Assembly (NCBI GenBank): GCA_002261155.1
Contig: NKXN01000018.1
Location: 1-61,482, forward strand
DNA from: Bacillaceae bacterium SAS-127
GTDB taxonomy: Bacteria; Bacillota; Bacilli; Bacillales; Domibacillaceae
Direction of reading: 5' to 3'
Length of the DNA stretch: 61,482 bases
How positions within the stretch are numbered: position 1 is the first letter of the stretch; each line of letters starts with the position of its first letter. The notes below the pieces were generated by a model, which saw only the letters and a program-made list of their open reading frames with translations, searched no databases and was not told where the DNA came from. Of the stretch, positions 36,319 to 44,141 are shown one piece after another. The position numbers and the translations under genes were made by a program.

Positions 36319-36395
36319 AGAAATAAACCAGTAAAAAACCACTCAATCATTCCCTGGAAAATAAATTGATGATACACACCTTTCTAATTAATAAC

Positions 36396-36573
36396 TTTTT
36401 CTCCAACCTCCAACAACGTTCAAACACCTAAAAACATTGGTATATCAACGCTTCTAGCAACAAAAATTCATTTGTTCATTGAAGCCTCAAACGGTTGGAG
36501 AAAAAACGATCAAAGCTTGTCCTTAAGCCATTTTTAGGATAAACTGTAAAGAGAAAAGCTTGATTTTTCGGGG
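36396..36573 (+). promoter_or_regulatory. Leader and promoter of CRISPR array 2
   Basis: It contains TTTTTCTCCAACC (36396-36408), its inverted copy (36493-36505), promoter TTGTCC (36517-36522) and TAAACT (36540-36545) at 17-base spacing, then AAAGCTTGATTTTTCGGGG directly before the first repeat. It is homologous to the leader of array 1 but on the opposite strand. Transcription should start about 20 bases before repeat 1. Confidence 0.87.
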
Positions 36574-37126
36574 GTTTAACCAGAACATAGGATGTATTTA
36601 AATTTAACGACGATTATCGTTATTCACATATTTTTTATGTTTAACCAGAACATAGGATGTATTTAAATTTTGTACGTTGTCCGACGGTTGCTAGTTTGGC
36701 GAGTTTAACCAGAACATAGGATGTATTTAAATGGTTTTACATTTTAATAAAACAGTTAATGTATTTGAGTTTAACCAGAACATAGGATGTATTTAAATAA
36801 TGGGGAAACAGTCGCGTTTAAAAATATGAAGATGTTTAACCAGAACATAGGATGTATTTAAATAGAAAAATGAAATTGGTGTCGCCCTCATGGGAACCCG
36901 TTTAACCAGAACATAGGATGTATTTAAATTGCTTAATGTTAATCCTTTTTTATTCAGTAGACTCGTTTAACCAGAACATTAGATGTATTTAAATATTTGC
37001 ATTTCATGAGTATGTCCACTTGGAGCAAATAGTTTAACCGAAACATTGGATGTATTTAAATTAAGTTGGGTCCGTTGGAAAGACAGGCTTCCCGTCGTTT
37101 AACCAGAACATTGAATGACACCCTTA
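36574..37126 (+). CRISPR. CRISPR array 2 (9 repeats, 8 spacers)
   Basis: Repeats start at 36574, 36639, 36703, 36769, 36834, 36900, 36965, 37032 and 37097; spacers are 35, 34, 36, 35, 36, 35, 37 and 35 bases. The first six repeats are identical (starting GTTTAACCAG, ending ATTTAAAT). The seventh has ACATTAG for ACATAGG, the eighth has CGAAACATTGG, and the ninth loses its 3' third. This decay away from the leader fixes the orientation. The repeat is identical to that of array 1, so both arrays can share one Cas machinery. Confidence 0.98.
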
Positions 37127-37228
37127 CTGAATATTAAGCAATTTAACTTCCACTTCATGGAGTACAAAGGTGGATAGGCCACACTAAGTGGAATGTAAAT
37201 GATAATTTCAAAGAAGGAGGCGAGAAAG

Positions 37229-37546
37229 ATGGAAAATGAATTAGAGAATAGTTTACTAAGAGAAATCAGTAAATACCCAAACGGTGCCGTATTCTTTATT
37301 ACATTAGAAAACGGATTGGAAGCAGAAGTAACACTAGACACTATCTATGAGACAGATAACGGGCTGGAGGAAGACGAACCAGGATTTAAAGAATATATGG
37401 CTGCGCTTTTTGTTATTAATAAGATTTTAAAAGTGGCCAAAGAGAATGTTCCTAAAGAAGGTAGCTATTTTGAAGTTTCCATCTTAGAACCACCGAAGGA
37501 ATTACAGCTTTTGTCTGGAGAAAATGTATGGAAGCCTACAGCTTAA
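37229..37546 (+). CDS. Small acidic hypothetical protein, 105 aa
   Basis: The ATG at 37229 has AAGGAGG at an ideal distance. The product is acidic and soluble (MENELENSLLREISKYPNGA ... GLEEDEPGFKEY ... KPTA) with no membrane segment. I do not recognise the family. It stands alone directly beyond the decayed end of array 2, between direct repeats, and has its own terminator. Position beside a CRISPR array and compact cassette form hint at an acquired gene, but no defence or anti-CRISPR function can be claimed. Confidence 0.72.
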   Translation: MENELENSLLREISKYPNGAVFFITLENGLEAEVTLDTIYETDNGLEEDEPGFKEYMAALFVINKILKVAKENVPKEGSYFEVSILEPPKELQLLSGENVWKPTA

Positions 37547-37562
37547 AAATATAATTCGAATT

Positions 37563-37588
37563 AAAGACTGCTTAAGCGGTCTTTTTTA
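37563..37588 (+). terminator. Terminator of the small gene
   Basis: AAAGACTGC pairs with GCGGTCTTT around TTAA, followed by TTT. Confidence 0.8.
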
Positions 37589-37653
37589 CTGCCTACACAA
37601 GTGGAATGTAAATTTTTATAGTTTATCACTTGTTTTACTTTCAACAACAAAAG

Positions 37654-37696
37654 CCATATTTCATAGACGGTTGCTAAACACATCTATGAAATATGG
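37654..37696 (-). terminator. Probable terminator of the cobalamin operon
   Basis: CCATATTTCATAGA and TCTATGAAATATGG are perfect 14-base arms. On the minus strand the stem is followed by CTTTTGTTG, a weak T run, 34 bases after the pduO stop. Confidence 0.65.
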
Positions 37697-37729
37697 TACA
37701 AGATTAAATAACTTTAATCTCCTAGTAGC

Positions 37730-38317
37730 TTACTCCTTATTCTCCATCCGCTTCCCTTCCCTAAACACTTTCGCACTTCTCACATATTCTACGTCCTTGA
37801 CACCAAGGCGTGCATTGATCACGCGGGCGATCGCAAAGAAGTAGTCCGATAAGCGATTTAAATATTGCAGTGTAACCGGGTGGATGTCTGGTTCGACTTT
37901 CATGAGCTTCACAACTTGACGCTCCGCTCGGCGCACGACGGTTCTAGCGATGTGAATGGTGCTGGCTGCTTTGGAGCCGCCCGGTAAAATGAAGCGCTCT
38001 AATGCGGGTGCTTCTTGAATGTATTGGTCGATTTTCTTTTCTAGTTCTTCGACTGCTTCTGCTTGTAGCTTCCATCCTCTTGCTCCTGTTACTGTGGCTA
38101 AGTCACCGCCGCAGTCGAATAGTTCGTGTTGGATCGTTTCGAGGTCTGCTAAAATATCTTTAAACATTTCTGGGTCAAGCTCTGTCATCGCTTGACCGAC
38201 GAAGCAGTTCGTTTCGTCGACTGTGCCGTAAGCTTCTACGCGTAAATCATCTTTGTCTACACGTCCTCCAATGATGCTTGTTTTTCCTTTATCCCCAGTT
38301 CGAGTGTATAGTCTCAT
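37730..38317 (-). CDS. pduO: PduO-type corrinoid adenosyltransferase
   Basis: A 195-residue ATP:cob(I)alamin adenosyltransferase that makes adenosylcobalamin or adenosylcobinamide. The PduO marks are clear: MRLYTRTGDKGKTSIIGG at the N-terminus (ATP site) and FILPGGSKAASTIHIARTVVRRAER in the second half. The ATG at 38317 is preceded by AGGGGG and overlaps the stop of the preceding gene by 4 bases; a longer frame runs through that gene and is not real. It is last in the operon. B. subtilis YvqK is the homologue. Confidence 0.94.
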   Translation of the reverse strand: MRLYTRTGDKGKTSIIGGRVDKDDLRVEAYGTVDETNCFVGQAMTELDPEMFKDILADLETIQHELFDCGGDLATVTGARGWKLQAEAVEELEKKIDQYIQEAPALERFILPGGSKAASTIHIARTVVRRAERQVVKLMKVEPDIHPVTLQYLNRLSDYFFAIARVINARLGVKDVEYVRSAKVFREGKRMENKE

Positions 38318-38757
38318 TTTGGTTCCCCCTGTTTTTTTAAAATTTGCGGAATGCCATACCAGATCGTAGTGACTTGTTCGGCTTGTTTCGCCACTTCTTG
38401 AAAACACCAGCCGGCAGCATCTCGCCACATTCGGTCTAACGCTTCGATTGGAACGATTCCTTTTGTGATGTCCGAGCCGATTAATAATAGCTTGCGATCA
38501 GGCTTTTCTTTTTCCCAATCGAGCCATGCTTGTAGTTGTTGTTTCCAATGTTTTCGTGCAAGCTTAGCGTCTTCTGTTTGTTCAACAAGCTGTTTCATAT
38601 AGCGTTCGATTCCTTCAAGCACGACGATGTTTTCCGTCCAAACTGGTTTTTCCATTTTATAAAATGATACCCACTGATGCGAAACTGCTTCTAGCTCGTA
38701 CGTCTCTATTACCCATTGCTTTTTTCCATTGAAGGCACCGCCTGTAATGAAATGCAT
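38314..38757 (-). CDS. Short CobU-like protein with altered P-loop
   Basis: A 147-residue protein distantly like CobU (adenosylcobinamide kinase/guanylyltransferase). The start ITGGAFNGKKQW replaces the usual GGVRSGKS P-loop. The region after residue 90 (LLIGSDITKGIVPIEALDRMWRD ... AAGWCFQEVAKQAEQVTTIWYGIP) follows the CobU C-terminal pattern of GIVP, DxxG and the final GIP strand. A canonical CobU is encoded at 41580-42164, so this is a second, diverged copy. It has AAGGAGGGG before its ATG and overlaps cobC by 49 bases. It may be a partner, a specialised kinase or decaying. Confidence 0.75.
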   Translation of the reverse strand: MHFITGGAFNGKKQWVIETYELEAVSHQWVSFYKMEKPVWTENIVVLEGIERYMKQLVEQTEDAKLARKHWKQQLQAWLDWEKEKPDRKLLLIGSDITKGIVPIEALDRMWRDAAGWCFQEVAKQAEQVTTIWYGIPQILKKQGEPK

Positions 38758-39335
38758 CGTTCACCCCTCCTTAATGAAGAAAGGGAAGCTGTTAGTTCAT
38801 AGCCGCGGCCATTGTCTGCTTTCCACTCCCAAAACTGCTTTTCCACTGGAGCGAATTCCGTTAATAAATGACGGATGACGCCTCCATGGGTAACAATCGC
38901 TCCTCGTTTCATCTCATGCTGTTCCATCACATCGAGCCATTTGTTCCAGCCGGAGCGAATACGAGAGCCAAATTCATGAAAGTATTCTCCCTCAGGCAAA
39001 AAGCTCGTGAACGGATCACTCACCCAAGTGATATACTCTTCAAGATGCTCCAGTTCTTGATGACGCTTGCCTTCTAAAATCCCGAAGTTCATTTCGCGAA
39101 ACTCCGACCACACATCAACCGTCTCCATCGGAAATAGGATGCCCGCTGTATCAACACAACGCTTTAAATCGCTCGCGATCACTTTCTCATAATCAGGAAT
39201 GAGCGGCTGAATCGCCTGCAAATCCTGTATTCCCCGTTCACTCAAGATCGAATTCGTCCAGCCGCTGAAGGCCTTTCGCTCATTGTCTGTCGTTATCCCA
39301 TGCCGATAGAGACCAATAACCACAATGTCATCCAT
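38709..39335 (-). CDS. cobC: Histidine phosphatase, probable alpha-ribazole phosphatase CobC
   Basis: A 208-residue member of the phosphoglycerate-mutase-like histidine phosphatases, with phospho-acceptor His in GLYRHGITTDNE, the second catalytic His in IVTHGGVIRHLL, and FREMNFGILEGK between. Given its place in the B12 operon it most likely removes the phosphate from alpha-ribazole-5-phosphate or adenosylcobalamin-5-phosphate. Family membership alone would not prove this. It overlaps cobS by 43 bases. Confidence 0.86.
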   Translation of the reverse strand: MDDIVVIGLYRHGITTDNERKAFSGWTNSILSERGIQDLQAIQPLIPDYEKVIASDLKRCVDTAGILFPMETVDVWSEFREMNFGILEGKRHQELEHLEEYITWVSDPFTSFLPEGEYFHEFGSRIRSGWNKWLDVMEQHEMKRGAIVTHGGVIRHLLTEFAPVEKQFWEWKADNGRGYELTASLSSLRRGERCISLQAVPSMEKSNG

Positions 39336-40090
39336 AATATAGCTTCCACTCCTTCTAGGCTAGCACCGAGCAAATCCCCGGTAATGCCGCCAAAATGTTT
39401 CATCGTGCTGCGGCGTACAAAAAGAAAAAAGATCGCTGTAACAGCCGTAAATATTAGAAAGGTTACGAACGCCTGACTGATCGCTACAATAATAGCTCCA
39501 ACCACTAAAAGCCAGATGCTATAACGAAGTGCGAGCGTCGCATCTTTTCCCTGTTGAAAATAATAAGCGAGCCCCTCTTTTTTCGCTGGTGGTGTACCAT
39601 TTAGTAATAACCCCATCACCATCTGACTGTAAAACGGAATCAAGCCTATCACGAACGCCAGCTGACTATCACCAAAAAGGATGATTTCATAGAAAAAGAG
39701 AAAGCGTGCCGCTAGGAAAATAATGAGCGATAGCACCCCAAAAGCGCCGACTCTCGAATCCTTTAAAATTTCCAAGCGTCGCTCGCGATCACGATACGAG
39801 AAAAAAGCATCGCTCGTATCAATCCAGCCATCTAAATGTAAGCCCCCTGTCCAAATAATCGGCAGTAGCCACAACAAGAAAGCATTCCCGAGGTGTGACA
39901 GCGGCGACCATTCGAGCAGCACCCAAAAGATACTCGCGTACAATAGCCCTCTCAGTAAGCCAAACAACGGAAACATCCGCAACACTGCTCGTAAATGAGC
40001 AGCATCCATCGGCAATTCACGGTGAATCGGGACGATCGTAAAAAATTGAAAGCTTAATAATAATCCATTCTTATAAGTTTTCCACTTCAT
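39293..40090 (-). CDS. cobS: Adenosylcobinamide-GDP ribazoletransferase CobS
   Basis: CobS (265 aa) joins adenosylcobinamide-GDP to alpha-ribazole (or its phosphate) at the membrane, the last assembly step. Several hydrophobic helices are visible, with the family motifs GGLHLDGWIDTSDAF, DSRVGAFGVLSL and HFGGITGDLLGA. The ATG at 40090 starts two bases after the cobQ stop, with AAAGGGAA upstream. Length is slightly longer than E. coli CobS. Confidence 0.95.
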   Translation of the reverse strand: MKWKTYKNGLLLSFQFFTIVPIHRELPMDAAHLRAVLRMFPLFGLLRGLLYASIFWVLLEWSPLSHLGNAFLLWLLPIIWTGGLHLDGWIDTSDAFFSYRDRERRLEILKDSRVGAFGVLSLIIFLAARFLFFYEIILFGDSQLAFVIGLIPFYSQMVMGLLLNGTPPAKKEGLAYYFQQGKDATLALRYSIWLLVVGAIIVAISQAFVTFLIFTAVTAIFFLFVRRSTMKHFGGITGDLLGASLEGVEAILWMTLWLLVSIGMG

Positions 40091-40092
40091 TA

Positions 40093-41583
40093 CTACATTT
40101 CCCTTTCTTGCTCGCTGACAATCGCCATAAATTTTTCCCAATCGAGGTACTGCTCTAGATGATGAGCAAGTTCATCATACGCTTGCTGCTTTTCTTCTAT
40201 TATATTCAACTGTGATAGAGGAAGTCCCTTTTGGCTTCGTAGACGATTCAACCATTTTGAACGCCAAACATCATTATGGAACAGGTGATGCAAATACGTG
40301 CCGATGATGCGACCATCGGCAGAGTAATAGCCTTCCTCGCTGCCATCTTCTCTAATGACCAATGGAGAGGGCTCTTCAATCACCGTTTGCCCGATGTGAA
40401 TTTCATAGCCGCTCAAATCAATCGTTGGTAGCTGTGCCACTTTCCCTTGAATCCGTACCGTTGTTTTTTCGTTGAAGAAAGTGGTCTTCCCAGAGATCAA
40501 TCCAAGTCCAGTTTCACTATATCCCGCAACACCCGAGTCATGACCATCGGGGTCGATTAATTGTTCACAAAGAATTTGGTAACCACCGCATAAGCCCGCG
40601 ACCACTCCTCCTGCTTTCGCATATTGAACCATTTGCTCCGCTAATCCACTTGTTTTTAAAAACTGCAAATCATGCAACGTACTTTTCGTTCCAGGCAACA
40701 CAACCGCATCTGGCTCACCAAAGGCTTCAACGGCATCTACCCAGCGAACGGTCACATCTTTTTCTAGTAAAAAAGGTTCCATGTCACTGTAATTCGATAA
40801 ATAAGGCAACTTGATCGCAACAATGTCTAACGCTTTTTTCGTTTGTGATGAGAAGCGATCGGTAAGCGACAGCGAATCTTCCCCTTCTAGTCGATGATTC
40901 GGCAAATAAGGAAGAACAGCAAGTACAGGAAGTCCCGTTCGTTCCTCGAGCCATTGCTGTCCTTCTGCAAATAGCTTAGGATCGCCGTGAAATTTATTAA
41001 TAATTAACCCTTTCACTCGTTCACGCTCATGTGGCTCAAGTAACTCTAGCGTTCCGACGACACTGGCAAACAGCCCTCCCCGGTTAATATCCGCGATTAA
41101 AATAACCGGCACATCTGCCATTTCCGCCACCATCATATTGACGACTTCTCTTTTCTTTAAGTTCATTTCAACGGGACTTCCCGCTCCTTCGATGACGAGA
41201 AAATTAGCGAGATTGTTTAGTTCATTAAGTGACTGCTCAATCACTTGCAAGGCCGTTTCATAATACGTTTCCCGGTACTCCATCCCGGAGATCGTGCTTT
41301 GGCGTTCTCCACGCAGTACAATTTCTGAACGACCCGAACCCGAGGGCTTTAATAAAATTGGATTCATTGCCGGAATGGCTTCTAATTGACAAGCTTCTGC
41401 TTGCAATCCTTGGGCGCGACCGATTTCTTTTCCAGCGGCAGTGACATATGAATTATTGGAAACGTTTTGCGATTTAAACGGAGCAGGTTTGAAACCTTTT
41501 TGCCAAAGCAAGCGGCAAAGAGCTGTTGCTACTAAGCTTTTCCCGACGTCTGAAGCCGTTCCTTGCAGCATTACACCCTTCAT
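40093..41583 (-). CDS. cobQ: Cobyric acid synthase CobQ
   Basis: CobQ/CbiP (496 aa) amidates four carboxylates of adenosylcobyrinic acid a,c-diamide. The N-terminal ATPase domain begins MLQGTASDVGKSLVATALCR with PFKSQNVSNNS. The C-terminal glutaminase-like domain has the nucleophile Cys in VAGLCGGYQIL (about residue 335) and His in GTYLHHLFHND. The start overlaps cobU by 4 bases. Upstream corrin-ring genes are absent from this operon, so it may amidate salvaged, incompletely amidated corrinoids. Confidence 0.95.
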   Translation of the reverse strand: MKGVMLQGTASDVGKSLVATALCRLLWQKGFKPAPFKSQNVSNNSYVTAAGKEIGRAQGLQAEACQLEAIPAMNPILLKPSGSGRSEIVLRGERQSTISGMEYRETYYETALQVIEQSLNELNNLANFLVIEGAGSPVEMNLKKREVVNMMVAEMADVPVILIADINRGGLFASVVGTLELLEPHERERVKGLIINKFHGDPKLFAEGQQWLEERTGLPVLAVLPYLPNHRLEGEDSLSLTDRFSSQTKKALDIVAIKLPYLSNYSDMEPFLLEKDVTVRWVDAVEAFGEPDAVVLPGTKSTLHDLQFLKTSGLAEQMVQYAKAGGVVAGLCGGYQILCEQLIDPDGHDSGVAGYSETGLGLISGKTTFFNEKTTVRIQGKVAQLPTIDLSGYEIHIGQTVIEEPSPLVIREDGSEEGYYSADGRIIGTYLHHLFHNDVWRSKWLNRLRSQKGLPLSQLNIIEEKQQAYDELAHHLEQYLDWEKFMAIVSEQEREM

Positions 41584-42164
41584 AGACCTTCCCCTCCTTT
41601 CTGTATAAGCGGCAAACTATGCTCAACAAGCACCGCTTCATCCGCTTCTGACACAAAATATTGATGTAACTCTCCCAATGTTTTCGCATAGTAGAATACT
41701 AGTGGTGATGAAAGCGGCTCAAATGCTAACTCATTGGATACGATAATCATAGAAGCGACCGTTTGCCGAAGACGATTAATTTCTGTGATTACTCGTCGTT
41801 TAATCTCCGCATGGAACAGCGGTTGTTCCCATTCACTTTCATCCTCACTACTTGAAAACCATTCATTCGTTACTAAAGTCGTTAAGCAATCGAGTAAAAT
41901 CACGTCTTGTTGCGCAAACTGATCGGCCAGTTGATCTAATTGAGTCGGTTGTTCCCACGTGTTCCATGTAACATCTGATTGCTGCCGCTGTTGTTGATGA
42001 AGTTGTACACGCTCGGCCATTTCCTCATCCGTTACTTTTCCACAAGCAATATAATGAAGTCCTCCGCCACGCCGTTTCGCTTCTGCCACTGCTTTTTCTT
42101 CTGCTAAACGGCTTTTTCCGCTCCTTACACCGCCGACAATGATCGTTAATTGTGCTGTTTCCAT
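41580..42164 (-). CDS. cobU: Adenosylcobinamide kinase/guanylyltransferase CobU
   Basis: A 194-residue bifunctional CobU that phosphorylates adenosylcobinamide and then adds GMP. The P-loop IIVGGVRSGKSRLAEE is canonical, and VILLDCLTTLVTNEW (Walker B) and IIVSNELAFEP follow the family pattern, although the GWGIVP part of other CobUs is reduced to ELAFEPLSSPLV. The ATG has AGAGGT 8 bases upstream and lies inside the end of cobD (19-base overlap). Confidence 0.9.
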   Translation of the reverse strand: METAQLTIIVGGVRSGKSRLAEEKAVAEAKRRGGGLHYIACGKVTDEEMAERVQLHQQQRQQSDVTWNTWEQPTQLDQLADQFAQQDVILLDCLTTLVTNEWFSSSEDESEWEQPLFHAEIKRRVITEINRLRQTVASMIIVSNELAFEPLSSPLVFYYAKTLGELHQYFVSEADEAVLVEHSLPLIQKGGEGL

Positions 42165-43204
42165 GCTAGTAATACCTCTTTCAATTGATCATTTTCTTCT
42201 TTCGTTTTCACGGCTGCTCGAAGCCAGCGACCGTTTAACGTCGGATAATTGTATGTATGGCGGAGAACTAACCCTTTTTTCAATAAAAACTCTAGCAAAG
42301 GTCGTTGATCTAACAATCCCGGATCACGAAGCAAATAGAAGTTTACCGCGGAGTGCGTAAAGCCAAACCTTTCTTTATCTAAAAATTCAAACATCCGTTC
42401 ACGTTCTTCTTCAATCAATTGTCGCGTCATTTTCACAAAGCTGGCATCTTGTAAAGCTGTCTCTGCCGCTAATAACGCGAGGGCATTCACATTCCATTGC
42501 GGGCGAAAACGAGCAAGGCGCTCAATAATCGTTTCAGAAGCGAGGGCATAACCAATTCTAAGCCCAGCGATCGCATACATTTTCGTTAAGGAACGCAAAA
42601 TCACCAACTGTGGATAGTTCACTAAATAAGTGGCGTATGTAAAGTCTCCGGCAAAATCATAAAACGCTTCATCTACAACGACTAAGCAGGAGCTTTCTTT
42701 TAATTGGTCCAAAATATATAAAAGATCATCGTGCTGAAACACAAGGCCGGTCGGATTATTCGGTGTGCAAATGAAAAGGGCAGCCGCTTCTTTTGCCACT
42801 TCAACGATGCGTTCCACTCCTTCATCGATCGCCACAAAGTCCACGTCACACTGATACGCTCGGCAAGCCGTTTCGTATTCAGAAAAAGCAGGCTGTACAA
42901 TGACGACACGCTCATCTTGAAGCAATTGTCCGAGAAATTGAATCACTTCAGCTGCTCCATTTCCAAGTAGCACCTGATCCGTCGTCACCCCATTTTGCGA
43001 TGCTAGCAACTGAGTTAACGAACGCCCTTCTGGATCAGGGTAATCAGACACCGCAGAAAACCACTCGCTCCACTTTTCTTTTAAAGAAGGAGGTGGCCCA
43101 TACGGATTCGTATTGACGCTAAAATCAATAATTTTTGTAGGTGAAGCTACGTTCATTTTTTCATATAAATGAGCCGGATTCGCCCCATGAGCGGGCAAGT
43201 TCAT
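42146..43204 (-). CDS. cobD: Threonine-phosphate decarboxylase CobD
   Basis: A 352-residue PLP enzyme of the fold-type I aminotransferase group that makes (R)-1-aminopropan-2-ol phosphate for the nucleotide loop. The PLP lysine lies in LRSLTKMYAIAGLRIGYA; the substrate-binding IDFSVNTNPYGPP start and CTPNNPTGLV are conserved. HisC-like aminotransferases are similar, but the N-terminus HGANPAHLYEK and the operon context favour CobD. It overlaps cbiB by 44 bases. Confidence 0.92.
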   Translation of the reverse strand: MNLPAHGANPAHLYEKMNVASPTKIIDFSVNTNPYGPPPSLKEKWSEWFSAVSDYPDPEGRSLTQLLASQNGVTTDQVLLGNGAAEVIQFLGQLLQDERVVIVQPAFSEYETACRAYQCDVDFVAIDEGVERIVEVAKEAAALFICTPNNPTGLVFQHDDLLYILDQLKESSCLVVVDEAFYDFAGDFTYATYLVNYPQLVILRSLTKMYAIAGLRIGYALASETIIERLARFRPQWNVNALALLAAETALQDASFVKMTRQLIEEERERMFEFLDKERFGFTHSAVNFYLLRDPGLLDQRPLLEFLLKKGLVLRHTYNYPTLNGRWLRAAVKTKEENDQLKEVLLAWKQHN

Positions 43205-44141
43205 AAAGCAGACCTCCTATCCATAACGTAAGTAAAAATAATAGCGATGACCGCTGCATAATAGTGTTAGCGAGTAAAATGTCCGCTGCTTTTTTTTGCT
43301 TCAGTGGCTCCCCCATTTTGGCACGGTGGGATGCACGCCCTTTATATGTGTTGAGACCACCAAGCTCAATGCCTAGTTGAGCGGCGACTGCTGCTTCACA
43401 CCAGCCACTATTTGGACTTGGATGTTTTTTCGCATCACGACGAACGATCGACCACACTTGTTTTTTGGAATAGTCACTTTCTGGGAAAGACCATAACATC
43501 AGAAAGCTAGTGAGACGAGCAGGAAACCAATTGACGACATCATCCAGTTTGGCAGATGCCCAACCGAATTGTCCGTAGCGCTCATTTTGATAGCCAACCA
43601 TCGAATCGCATGTGTTAATGGCGCGGTACATCATCGCTCCAACGCCACCAAACAGCAACGCCCAAAACAACGGAGCCGTAACGCCATCACTTGTATTTTC
43701 AGCGACCGTTTCAATCGCCCCGCGCGTAATATCCGCTTCCTCCAAGTGGTCAGTATCACGACCAACGATGTACGATAGCTTCAAGCGAGCTTTCGGTAAA
43801 TCTCCAGCCTGCAACGGTTCATACACACTTAATCCCGCTTCCTTTAAGCTTCGGCAAGCAATCGTCGTCGAAATGATGATCGCTTCTACAACGACACCAA
43901 CGAGCGGATGGATGAAATAACTTAGTGAGATCAGTAAGAAACTTATGCCTCCAGTGACGAGCAAAACAGCTAGTAGCATCCACACCCCTTTCTTCTTTCT
44001 TTGCTCCCCTTGATTGAGTCGCTTTTCTAAAAAGGCAATAAAAGAGCCAATCCAGCGAACAGGATGAGGCCAGTGAGGAGGATCACCAACTAGGCGATCA
44101 ATGATAAACGCAAGCGTAATCGCGAACAAATGATACATCAT
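43161..44141 (-). CDS. cbiB: Adenosylcobinamide-phosphate synthase CbiB
   Basis: A 326-residue membrane protein that attaches aminopropanol (phosphate) to adenosylcobyric acid. The family start AFIIDRLVGDPPHWPHPVRWIG is complete, followed by several membrane helices and the conserved AENTSDGVTAPLFWALLFGG and GWASAKLDDVVNWFPARLT blocks. In this salvage operon it acts directly after CbiZ, which yields adenosylcobyric acid. The start overlaps the preceding stop (ATGA). Confidence 0.95.
   Translation of the reverse strand: MMYHLFAITLAFIIDRLVGDPPHWPHPVRWIGSFIAFLEKRLNQGEQRKKKGVWMLLAVLLVTGGISFLLISLSYFIHPLVGVVVEAIIISTTIACRSLKEAGLSVYEPLQAGDLPKARLKLSYIVGRDTDHLEEADITRGAIETVAENTSDGVTAPLFWALLFGGVGAMMYRAINTCDSMVGYQNERYGQFGWASAKLDDVVNWFPARLTSFLMLWSFPESDYSKKQVWSIVRRDAKKHPSPNSGWCEAAVAAQLGIELGGLNTYKGRASHRAKMGEPLKQKKAADILLANTIMQRSSLLFLLTLWIGGLLYELARSWGESGSFI

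Larger units (their letters stand above)
37186..37613. repeat. 15-bp direct repeats flanking a small gene
   Basis: AAGTGGAATGTAAAT occurs at 37186-37200 and at 37599-37613 in the same direction, with similar preceding bases (GGCCACACT and GCCTACAC). They enclose the 105-residue gene and its terminator, about 400 bases in all. Confidence 0.7.

Noticed and set aside
36000-36320. CreTA-style toxin gene guarded by the mini-array
   Set aside because: I found no short open frame with a ribosome binding site between the mini-array and cas6; the spacer match is at the cas promoter itself, fitting regulation rather than addiction.
36396-36505. CTCCAACC/GGTTGGAG inverted repeat as a simple terminator of the preceding gene
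   Set aside because: The arms are about 84 bases apart, no gene ends just upstream in array 2, and the pair is duplicated in both leaders at similar spacing.
26737-37126. Cas locus as type I-A, III or a hybrid
   Set aside because: Csh1/Csh2-like subunits, single-chain Cas3, Cas4 and Cas6 with no Cas10 or Csa proteins fit I-B alone.
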